A DNA stretch of 7,833 nucleotides from an uncultured Bacteroidales bacterium (lineage in GTDB: Bacteria; Bacteroidota; Bacteroidia; Bacteroidales; Paludibacteraceae): positions 1-7,833 of the forward strand of contig CAMFEN010000044.1 of assembly GCA_945949375.1 (NCBI GenBank). The letters are read 5' to 3'. Shown here in pieces: positions 1-5,121 of the stretch (the stretch's first letter is position 1; each line of letters starts with the position of its first letter). Made by a program: the position numbers and the translations under genes. A model generated the notes under the pieces. That model saw nothing but the letters and a program-made list of their open reading frames with translations, was not told where the DNA came from and did no database searches.

Positions 1-96
1 GAACTGCTCCGGCGTTTAGGAATGACACCCATACAAGAAAGAGATTGGTATAAAGTAGCGGAGGAGAAGAAAACCAAAGCGACAAAAGCCAAATAA
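1..96 (+). CDS. 3' end of an unidentified gene (partial)
   Basis: Frame 1 is open from the left edge to TAA at 94-96 and gives 31 residues. It begins ELLRRLGMTP, continues with QERDWYK, and ends in a Lys/Ala-rich basic tail (EEKKTKATKAK). The start lies outside the window. The tail looks like a disordered, positively charged C-terminus, as seen in nucleic-acid-binding or ribosome-associated proteins, but no family can be named. The 48-nt gap to the next gene holds no recognisable promoter or terminator, so the two could be co-transcribed. That the frame is real is inferred from continuous reading to a sensible stop and the coding-like composition. Confidence 0.5.
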   Translation, partial: ELLRRLGMTPIQERDWYKVAEEKKTKATKAK

Positions 97-144
97 GCAT
101 GTAGAGAAATCAAAATACAAACACACTTATCCACATTAACCATT

Positions 145-888
145 ATGGCAGAATTTCAAATCGACGGCCGCATAAGAGTAGATTCTCTCCAGAAGCAGTT
201 TAAGGAGGCATTTGGCGGCACCCTCCGCGTGTATTACCACCATCATTTTGCAGATGCAACTGCCCGCTTGGCAGAGATTCGCGGCGAGGGCGCTCCCGCG
301 ACCGGTGAACTGGCTGTGAAAGGCAGTATGAAGGTAAGTACCTTCGAGGAGAAAATGATGGAGCAGTTTGGCATAGAGGTGCAAGTGGCTGACGCCGCCA
401 ACGAGGTGCTTATCAACAACAACGCACTTCTCTCCGCTTGTGCGGACGCCAAAGCCAAAGCAGGCTACCAACGCGAGGAATACACCCGCGAATACTGGGT
501 AGAGCGCGCCTGTGAAGCCAATGTGGCTATCGCAGACCAACTGCTGGGTATTATCCAAAGTTTCGCACCCGAGTACCAACTGAAGTACAACAAAATCTAT
601 ATCGGTCTGCAAAAAGACGGCACTCCTAAAAACTTTATGGGCTTCACCCCGCAAAAGAAGGAATTGGCTATCCGTATCGAAGTAACACCCACACCGGCTT
701 TCGACGCCATCCTGACAGAGAAATTCGGCGAGTTCAAGAAAGACGATAAAGGCTATTCGCTGAAAGTCAATACAGACGACACCGAGAAGAAAGGCGGTTT
801 CTTCAAGAGACTGTTCGGCAAACTATCCTCCAACATCGATGCCCTCAAACCTATCCTGCAACAGGCAGAGAAAGAGTCCCGCAAATAA
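145..888 (+). CDS. Hypothetical protein with duplicated N-terminal unit and DUF5655-like C-terminal region
   Basis: A 247-residue protein with no signal peptide or TM segment, so probably cytoplasmic. The ATG at 145 follows an A/T-rich stretch typical of Bacteroidota starts. Two similar units can be aligned by eye at residues 6-45 and 58-98, offset by 52 residues. In each, a G-x-(I/M)-(R/K)-V strand leads into a helix with F23/F75, a glycine (G24/G76), then a strand (LRV at 27-29, VQV at 79-81). A helical region (110-140) precedes residues 148-180 (YNKIYIGLQKDG, NFMGFTPQKKEL), which resemble the DUF5655 pattern 'yIafk...nf..i.PqKk.l.l', a small predicted nucleic-acid-binding or transport-associated domain. 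Residues 213-226 form a basic patch (EKKGGFFKRLFGK), and the tail is charged and helical. The DUF5655 link is by motif memory and only moderately secure; function is unknown. The gene seems monocistronic or distal, with a strong hairpin 33 nt after its stop. Confidence 0.8.
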   Translation: MAEFQIDGRIRVDSLQKQFKEAFGGTLRVYYHHHFADATARLAEIRGEGAPATGELAVKGSMKVSTFEEKMMEQFGIEVQVADAANEVLINNNALLSACADAKAKAGYQREEYTREYWVERACEANVAIADQLLGIIQSFAPEYQLKYNKIYIGLQKDGTPKNFMGFTPQKKELAIRIEVTPTPAFDAILTEKFGEFKKDDKGYSLKVNTDDTEKKGGFFKRLFGKLSSNIDALKPILQQAEKESRK

Positions 889-920
889 GCGCACCTGTTT
901 CTCAAACTATTTGAACAAAA

Positions 921-970
921 GAAAGGAGTGCCGACTCGGTACACTTCCCCCGAAAATCGGCACTCCTTTC
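921..970 (+). terminator. Strong hairpin, probable terminator
   Basis: A perfect 14-bp inverted repeat (921-934 with 957-970, arm GAAAGGAGTGCCGA) has a 22-nt loop and lies 33 nt after the stop codon at 888. The arm ends in a short TTTC, without a long T run, so it is not a textbook rho-independent terminator. Position and stem strength make 3'-end formation or mRNA stabilisation the likeliest role. It is not related to the GC-rich palindromes elsewhere in the window. Confidence 0.6.
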
Positions 971-1223
971 GGCGTCTTGAAATAAAAAACACTCAATCCT
1001 TATTTTCTTTATAATAAACTGAATATCAAATATCTATATTTCTGTAAAAATAGCGATTTTGGCTTAAAAATAGCACTTTGCCGTCCTTTTTTACACCAAA
1101 CGCCGAAAATACGGCACCCCCTTAATAAGTGAAGATGTTTTATAACGCTCACCCCGCATGTTCGTTGAAATAATGTACATTCAATATAAGAAGCCAAACA
1201 TCCAAGAGGGATGAAATCATCCG

Positions 1224-1247
1224 AATTGCACAATAGGATGTGCAATT
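1224..1247. repeat. 9-bp perfect hairpin followed by T-rich sequence
   Basis: AATTGCACA at 1224-1232 is the exact reverse complement of TGTGCAATT at 1239-1247, with loop ATAGGA. On the + strand it is followed by TTTTCTTTGATTTTTG, so it resembles a weak intrinsic terminator. The right arm also lies within the first unit of the 33-nt repeat. A binding site for a dimeric regulator is an alternative. Confidence 0.4.
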
Positions 1248-1312
1248 TTCTTTGATTTTTGAACAATAGGATGGGCGATTTTTGGCAAAATATGCTCAAC
1301 AGAATGTGCATT
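1231..1312. repeat. Three degenerate repeats with an exact 33-nt period
   Basis: The motif CAATAGGATGTGCAATTTT (1231-1249) recurs as CAATAGGATGGGCGATTTT (1264-1282) and CAACAGAATGTGCATT (1297-1312). Starts are 33 nt apart both times, while the rest of each unit is poorly conserved. The first copy matches the second at 17 of 19 positions. On the - strand the repeats read as ILL-containing 11-residue units, which may be a by-product of the period. Their function is unknown. Candidates are protein binding sites spaced at about three helical turns or relics of tandem duplication. Confidence 0.55.
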
Positions 1313-1341
1313 ATGTCCGGGTGCGTCCCGACCCATCAGGG
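1313..1341 (+). repeat. Degenerate member of the palindromic repeat family (A left end plus B)
   Basis: ATGTCCGGGTGCG at 1313-1325 matches the left end of the element at 4851 (ATGTCCGGGTACG), with one difference in 13 nt. It runs straight into TCCCGACCCATCAGGG (1326-1341), a damaged copy of module B (TCCCGAC-2 nt-GTCGGGA). The GC-rich hairpin core of module A is missing, so this looks like an internal deletion derivative or a fusion of modules. Confidence 0.45.
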
Positions 1342-1380
1342 CTAAAAAGAGGAACGCGGTGCTAAAAAGAGGAATGCGCC
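1341..1380. repeat. Two-copy 20-nt tandem repeat
   Basis: GCTAAAAAGAGGAACGCG (1341-1358) is repeated as GCTAAAAAGAGGAATGCG (1361-1378), with one mismatch and a period of 20 nt. It lies between two module-B palindromes. It could have arisen by slippage or be a pair of binding sites; nothing in the sequence decides this. Confidence 0.6.
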
Positions 1381-1388
1381 CCTGTTTA

Positions 1389-1404
1389 TCCCGACCTGTC
1401 GGGA
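1389..1404. repeat. Module-B palindrome (intergenic copy)
   Basis: TCCCGAC and GTCGGGA form perfect 7-bp arms around CT. The same 16-nt palindrome, differing only in the two central bases, is found inside pcp (4410-4425) and at the end of the element in the IS3 remnant (4900-4915). Confidence 0.65.
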
Positions 1405-1488
1405 ACCGGTCAAGGTTGAATTGCCCAACCTCAGATGGCAGAACATAAGTTGCGCCCCACGATTAAAACAAACAAAAACACAGCATAT

Positions 1489-2040
1489 ATGGATTTCAGT
1501 AAACTAAAGGGTTTCGCTCAGAAAGCCCAAGAGCAAGCCTCCAAAGGATTGGATGCTGCCAAGACCGCTGCGCAAGGCGTAGCCGAAGATGTGAAAGGGA
1601 AAGTAACGACATTTACCACAGAAGACCTACTTCCAATCATGGATAAATGTCAGAACTACTTCTCTGAACATGATTTGAATCAGAAACTAACCAATGTAGC
1701 AAAAACGGTGGGAGCAGGATTGGTTTATCCTGTCTTGCTATTATTCGAGTTGCTCAAATCAGCAGAGGTGGATAATTCACAAAAAGCAATGATTATAGGT
1801 GCTTTGGGATATTTCATTTTTCCAATGGACGTGATAGCAGATATGATTCCGGGAGGATTTGCTGACGATCTTGCAGCGCTTACCTTTGTTGTGAAAGCAA
1901 CGGCTGCAAACATAAGTGATACTATCCGTTTGCATACCAAAGAGCAACTACACGAATGGCTCGGAGAGTATGATGAGAAACTAACCCAGACAATGGATAC
2001 GATCATTGAAGGTGTGAAGAACATTGATTTCCGCAAATAA
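1489..2040 (+). CDS. YkvA/DUF1232 family membrane protein
   Basis: A 183-residue protein from ATG 1489. The frame also contains an ATG at 1435, but those 18 extra residues are polar and unlike the family. The region before 1489 (AACAAACAAAAACACAGC) is the A-rich context usual for Bacteroidota starts, so 1489 is preferred. Residues 6-40 form an Ala/Lys/Gln-rich amphipathic helix. Residues 78-92 are hydrophobic, and the YkvA/DUF1232 core follows at about 98-140: GALGYFIFPMDVIADMIPG (104-122), with the conserved Asp pair D126/D127 and the 'P-x-D-x-I-x-D-x-I-P' pattern. DUF1232 proteins are small, widely distributed membrane-associated proteins of unknown biochemical role. The C-terminus (145-183) is charged and helical. 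No clear promoter is visible; the nearest structures upstream are the palindromes at 1326-1404. Family membership is fairly secure; function is not known. Confidence 0.85.
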   Translation: MDFSKLKGFAQKAQEQASKGLDAAKTAAQGVAEDVKGKVTTFTTEDLLPIMDKCQNYFSEHDLNQKLTNVAKTVGAGLVYPVLLLFELLKSAEVDNSQKAMIIGALGYFIFPMDVIADMIPGGFADDLAALTFVVKATAANISDTIRLHTKEQLHEWLGEYDEKLTQTMDTIIEGVKNIDFRK

Positions 2041-2066
2041 AGTAGGCGTTATTAGAAATCAACGGC

Positions 2067-2205
2067 ATGCAACAAATGCTTACCGATGACTCCGAATTAG
2101 ACCGGCGTGGATGTGATGCCGTTCAAGAGCGTGCAATGGGAAACGGGCTTCCAATACGACTACTCGTCCGGCGCACACAGCCTCGAGTGCCAATGTTGGG
2201 CTTGA
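2067..2205 (+). pseudogene. Probable short remnant of a frameshifted gene
   Basis: ATG 2067 opens a frame reading MQQMLTDDSELD, which then turns Arg-rich and implausible. A second frame, open from 2101 to TGA 2203-2205, reads coding-like sequence: TGVDVMPFKSVQWETGFQYD, then YSSGAHSLECQCWA. Joining the two by a single-base change near 2097-2101 gives one sensible peptide of about 46 residues, which suggests a decayed C-terminal fragment or small gene. The family was not recognised. It could instead be two chance ORFs in G/C-rich spacer; the codon and amino-acid make-up favours a remnant. Confidence 0.35.
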
Positions 2206-2243
2206 CGTAGCATGGATGATTCAGTAAAAAACATATTTTGACA

Positions 2244-3944
2244 ATGAACGAAAAGATTAAGCATTTCAAACTGCAACTCGCACGCGTCTTCGACGACGAC
2301 CTGCGAACCGAGCAATGGCAGAACTATGTGGACTATGCCATCATGAGCCTTATCGGGTTATCCACCTTGGGGATATTCCTCTCCACCTACGACAACATTG
2401 TAGCCAAATACGGGCTTTGGCTCGATATCATTGACTACTTCACGCTTGCCGTTTTCACGGTGGAGGTAACGCTACGCATCTGGTGTGCCGACCTGATAGA
2501 CGATAGGTACAAAGGCGTGTGGGGAAGGGTGCGCTATTGCTTGTCGTTCTACGGACTGATGGATGTGTTATCCACCTACACCTTCTATCTGGCACTGATT
2601 TTCCCTATTCCCTACATGACGTTCAAGGTGCTGCGTGTGGCGCGTCTATTCCGCGTCTTCCGCTACATCAAAGCCTTCAATGTGCTGGCGCGCGCCATAC
2701 GAAGCAAGAAAAACGAGATGATGGTGAGCCTACAATTCCTCTGCATCATCACCCTTATGCTCTCGTTCATCCTCTATTTCGTAGAGCACGAGGCACAGCC
2801 TGAGGTGTACGACAACGGCTGGACTTCGGTTATTTGGGCGTTTGCGCAATACATAGGCGACCCGGGCGGCTTTGCCGAAACGCCTCCTATCACCTTTTGG
2901 GGACGTATCATCGCCTGCATCATCGGCGTGCTCGGTATCGCTATCTTTGCCGTACCCGCCGGACTCATCGGCTCCGCCTTCACCGAAGTGATGGAGGAAG
3001 ATGCACGACAACAGAATGCCAAGGACTGGGCGCAAAAACTGCACTTGGCATTCGAGCGGAAACTCGACCGCCCGACAGGCTTTCAGATTGCGCCGCGCTA
3101 TGCTTCGATAGTGGATATTCAGGCGCGATTAGGGCTAAAAGAAGACGAGATAATGGATGCGATAGCAGGAGATAACCATTTCCGACTTATCAACTTAGCG
3201 GCTACGCAACCGGCGGAGATGCACCCGCAAGATAAGTTGGCTGTGGAACACTATGCCTTGAATACCCCTTATGGGCAATGTATTGACCGCGGCAGCAAAG
3301 TTACCATCTTTGTCCCAAGCGGTATGATAGACCCCGTCATAGGATGGTGGGGCTACTATTTGGCGAAAATCGGCGGCTTCAATTTCGTATGCCGAGAGTT
3401 GGGGGAGAAACGCCCCTATAGAACCTTCTATCAATATAAACCCGAACAGTTGGCACCCCATCAGCGGGATTGTATGGACGACCTCAATCGTCTACTCTGC
3501 GCAGAAGACCATTGGGTATTTGTTCCCATGGCTGCCAGCGGCGCCAACGAGCCGGAATATCCTACCCAATTTCACTTTGGCTATGGTGCGGCAAAGGGCG
3601 ATGAGACATACAATGACCCGAACATCACCCTCAACGACAAAGAAAGTTTTGAGGCGTTTTACCAATCGTTCTCACAACTATTGGAAGAGAAATACCACTT
3701 GCAAGCCGACAAACAGCGCTACCACAACAATACAGCAACTACGCTCTTCTGCCGCCATCTGGATACAAAAGTGAATGCCGTTACGCTGCGTATTGCATGG
3801 AGCGTAACCTGCTGGGATATGCGCGCTATGCAGATTGCCGAGGATTTGGCAAAGGAGATTCATAGCAATATCCTCCATACAGAATACACTATCTCTCCGG
3901 AGATGAAAATAAAAGATATTGCATACGATGGCTACTCCTCATAG
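2244..3944 (+). CDS. Voltage-gated-type cation channel (ion transport protein family) with large cytoplasmic C-terminal domain
   Basis: A 566-residue inner-membrane channel; the ATG at 2244 is preferred to an in-frame TTG at 2238. The six-TM plan is visible: S1 about 29-48, S2 about 58-80 with the F-x-x-E-x-x-x-R pattern (E74, R78), S3 about 99-120 with D107, and S4 about 127-145 with R131, R134, R137, R140 and K143 every third residue, a classical voltage sensor. S5 is at 159-180, the pore region at 192-216 and S6 at 221-247 (GIAIFAVPAGLIGSAF), which resembles Kv7-type potassium channels (ALPAGILGSGF). The filter is unusual: AQYIGDPGGFAETPPITFWG stands where T-x-GYGD is expected and is about four residues longer, so ion selectivity cannot be read off. 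Residues 255-566 form a soluble domain of unknown fold, with Trp/Tyr/His-rich stretches (369-371 WGY, 423-427 HWVFV) and no recognised RCK or cyclic-nucleotide motif. Its 3' end overlaps pcp by 17 nt, suggesting co-transcription and translational coupling. Confidence 0.9.
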   Translation: MNEKIKHFKLQLARVFDDDLRTEQWQNYVDYAIMSLIGLSTLGIFLSTYDNIVAKYGLWLDIIDYFTLAVFTVEVTLRIWCADLIDDRYKGVWGRVRYCLSFYGLMDVLSTYTFYLALIFPIPYMTFKVLRVARLFRVFRYIKAFNVLARAIRSKKNEMMVSLQFLCIITLMLSFILYFVEHEAQPEVYDNGWTSVIWAFAQYIGDPGGFAETPPITFWGRIIACIIGVLGIAIFAVPAGLIGSAFTEVMEEDARQQNAKDWAQKLHLAFERKLDRPTGFQIAPRYASIVDIQARLGLKEDEIMDAIAGDNHFRLINLAATQPAEMHPQDKLAVEHYALNTPYGQCIDRGSKVTIFVPSGMIDPVIGWWGYYLAKIGGFNFVCRELGEKRPYRTFYQYKPEQLAPHQRDCMDDLNRLLCAEDHWVFVPMAASGANEPEYPTQFHFGYGAAKGDETYNDPNITLNDKESFEAFYQSFSQLLEEKYHLQADKQRYHNNTATTLFCRHLDTKVNAVTLRIAWSVTCWDMRAMQIAEDLAKEIHSNILHTEYTISPEMKIKDIAYDGYSS

Positions 3945-4575
3945 GTTACTGCTGACGGGTTTTGAACCGTTTGGGACAAGAGATACCAATCCGTCTCACG
4001 AAGTAATATCGCTGCTTGAGAAGGAGTCTTTCGCGGGAATAGAACTGAGTACTCGGATTCTGCCCGTTGCCTATCTGCCCGCTACGGAATGGATACGCAC
4101 ACAGATGATGCATTTTGACGAGGTAATCATGTTGGGCGTAGCATGGGCTCGCCAAGAGATTTGCGTAGAGCGCGTTGCCATCAACCTGATGGACGCTACG
4201 CGGGATGACAACAACGGGTTTTGTCCGACCGATATGCCCATATACGCTAATGCCCCGACTGCGTATTTCTCCAACGCACCTATCAAGCAGATGGCGGCTG
4301 CTATCCGTGATTCAGGATACCCATGCAAGATAAGCAATTCTGCCGGCACCTTTGTATGCAACGCTGTTTTTTATGCCGCTCTGCATGAGATTGCCATCCG
4401 CCAAACTTGTCCCGACAAGTCGGGACTGCCCACACAAGCTGTCTTCATCCACCTGCCATCAAACGATTATATACCCGTCTCCTCTATGGCAGAAGCAGTA
4501 AAAGCCGCCATAAATCTCCGGATATGCCGTACTGGGGACGCGGGCGTCTCGCCCGCGGTTTTTGAAACAAAATAA
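3928..4575 (+). CDS. pcp: Pyroglutamyl-peptidase I (C15 family)
   Basis: A 215-residue cytosolic cysteine peptidase that removes N-terminal pyroglutamate from peptides (EC 3.4.19.3). ATG 3928, with its plausible N-terminus MATPHRLLLTGFEPFG, is preferred to an in-frame TTG at 3919, and lies within the end of the channel gene. The family signature LLLTGFEPFGTRDTNPS is at 7-23. The catalytic triad is intact: E81 in VERVAIN, C144 in SAGTFVCN, and H175 in AVFIHLPSN. As I recall, the Bacillus enzyme uses E81, C144 and H168, so His is shifted by seven here. The shift falls where a palindromic repeat encodes TCPDKSGL (160-167). A second repeat encodes the C-terminal RTGDAGVSPAVFETK (201-215), apparently replacing the native end. 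Activity is plausible but not certain, because the insertion lies between Cys and His, and the family's last helix region is altered. Confidence 0.92.
   Translation: MATPHRLLLTGFEPFGTRDTNPSHEVISLLEKESFAGIELSTRILPVAYLPATEWIRTQMMHFDEVIMLGVAWARQEICVERVAINLMDATRDDNNGFCPTDMPIYANAPTAYFSNAPIKQMAAAIRDSGYPCKISNSAGTFVCNAVFYAALHEIAIRQTCPDKSGLPTQAVFIHLPSNDYIPVSSMAEAVKAAINLRICRTGDAGVSPAVFETK
4409..4426. repeat. Module-B palindrome inserted in frame in pcp
   Basis: GTCCCGAC-AA-GTCGGGAC has perfect 8-bp arms (4409-4416, 4419-4426). Its central 16 nt is the exact reverse complement of the copy at 4900-4915. It encodes residues T160 to G166 or so of Pcp (TCPDKSG) without breaking the frame. An overlapping inverted pair ACTTGT/ACAAGT (4405-4410, 4415-4420) gives an alternative fold. 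Confidence 0.75.
4533..4563 (+). terminator. Module-A palindrome at the end of pcp, terminator-like
   Basis: CGCGGGCG-TCT-CGCCCGCG (4539-4546, 4550-4557) is a perfect 8-bp GC stem followed by GTTTTTG, the shape of an intrinsic terminator. It overlaps the last coding residues of pcp, 12 nt before the stop codon. It is a variant of the dispersed module A (compare 4863-4880 and 7574-7590). It therefore seems to be a repeat that supplies both a new C-terminus and a possible transcription stop for the channel-pcp unit. Confidence 0.6.
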
Positions 4576-4583
4576 ACGAAAAC

Positions 4584-4614
4584 TTGCACATATCCCCAAA
4601 AAGCAGTACCTTTG
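4584..4614 (+). promoter_or_regulatory. Bacteroidota-type promoter
   Basis: TTG (4584-4586, in ACTTGCACATATCC) is followed after 20 nt by TACCTTTG (4607-4614), matching the -33/-7 pattern TTTG...TAnnTTTG of the primary sigma factor in this phylum. A short frame opens at ATG 4662, but no intact gene follows, so this promoter may have lost its gene to the IS3 insertion. Confidence 0.65.
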
Positions 4615-4710
4615 TCCCAAGGAAACAAGCAATTCTTGATTGATTCCTCTACTAAAACCATATGAAAAACTACCAAGCATTGTATAATCCTCCCGAAAAA
4701 TCAGACAACC

Positions 4711-4740
4711 TTGCAAAAGCGAAAAAAAGTAGTACCTTTG
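4711..4740 (+). promoter_or_regulatory. Bacteroidota-type promoter in front of IS3 orfA
   Basis: TTG (4711-4713, in CCTTGCAAAAGCG) and TACCTTTG (4733-4740) are separated by 19 nt. The start codon of the transposase remnant is 20 nt after the -7 box. The sequence around it (AAAAAAAGTAGTACCTTTG) is very like the promoter at 4584-4614 and the -7 region at 7592-7606. Confidence 0.65.
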
Positions 4741-4760
4741 CCAGCAAAATCTTCAAGATT

Positions 4761-5121
4761 ATGCGAAGACACCGTAAATTTGATGCCTCATTTAAGGCAA
4801 AAGTGGCAATCGCTGCCCTTCAAGAAAAAGAGTCATTAAACTCCTTAGCGATGTCCGGGTACGCAGGCGTCCTCGCCTGCTTTTGATGTGGAGGTACTGT
4901 CCCGACTTGTCGGGATAACAATCGGGAGCCGCACCAATAGGTGGCGTGAGGCGTTGGAACAGCAGGCCGGCAAAGTGTTTGAAACGCCTCAAGAGGACAA
5001 GCGTGAGTTAAAGCAGTTAAAGGCTCAAAACGAGCGTTTGTTGCACAAAGTAGGTCAGTTAACGATAGATTGTGATTTTTTTGCACAAGCCTGCGAGGAT
5101 GCCGGTCTCAAAGTGAGATAG
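4761..5121 (+). pseudogene. IS3-family transposase orfA, interrupted
   Basis: ATG 4761 starts MRRHRKFDASFKAKVAIAAL, the helix-turn-helix start of IS3 OrfA proteins. After LNSLA the frame runs into a palindromic element and stops at TGA 4884-4886. The rest of the protein resumes after the element: EPHQ in one frame, then, after a small deletion, RWREALEQQAGKVFE in the frame ending at 5121. A Leu/Lys/Glu-rich coiled coil follows, and then LTIDCDFFAQACEDAGLKVR, the typical OrfA C-terminus in Bacteroidota. A separate frame from ATG 4888 to 5121 (77 residues) might be called as a gene, but its first residues are encoded by the repeat. OrfA would bind the IS ends; this copy cannot do so intact. Confidence 0.82.
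4851..4915 (+). repeat. Palindromic element, full-length copy (modules A and B)
   Basis: A unit of about 65 nt inside orfA. It begins ATGTCCGGGTACG, has hairpin A GCAGGCG-TCCT-CGCCTGC (4863-4869, 4874-4880) followed by TTTT, a linker GATGTGGAGGTACTG, then hairpin B TCCCGAC-TT-GTCGGGA (4900-4906, 4909-4915). It replaces the few residues expected between LNSLA and EPHQ of the transposase, which shows that it arrived after the IS. It introduces the TGA stop at 4884. It has no coding capacity and is therefore non-autonomous. Confidence 0.75.

Larger units (their letters stand above)
889..1488. other. Repeat-rich intergenic region without a convincing gene
   Basis: About 600 nt lies between the two flanking genes. 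It contains the hairpin at 921-970, an A/T-rich stretch around 980-1080, an inverted pair TGCCGT/ACGGCA (1079-1084, 1111-1116), the palindrome AATGTACATT (1172-1181), three 33-nt-spaced repeats (1231-1312), a 20-nt tandem repeat (1341-1380) and module-B palindromes (1326-1341, 1389-1404). No TACCTTTG-type promoter is evident in front of the next gene. Open frames on either strand here look fortuitous. Confidence 0.6.

Noticed and set aside
136..654. 172-codon frame on the - strand
   Set aside because: It lies wholly opposite the 145-888 gene, is Cys/His/Leu-rich in the way of antisense frames, and has no promoter.
1009..1311. 100-codon frame on the - strand in the intergenic region
   Set aside because: Its ILL-rich 11-residue repeats follow from the 33-nt DNA repeat, its composition is odd (many Cys, Leu, Ile), and there is no promoter or recognisable domain.
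1231..1380. CRISPR array
   Set aside because: There are only three degenerate motifs with a 33-nt total period and no room for normal spacers, and no cas genes are present.
2238..2243. TTG start for the channel (also TTG 3919 for pcp and ATG 1435 for the DUF1232 gene)
   Set aside because: An ATG lies a few codons downstream in each case and gives a more typical N-terminus; the 1435 start is not excluded.
4662..4886. 74-codon frame as a separate gene
   Set aside because: From residue 34 it is the transposase orfA, and it stops inside the inserted repeat. The first 33 codons have no recognisable features and overlap a promoter.
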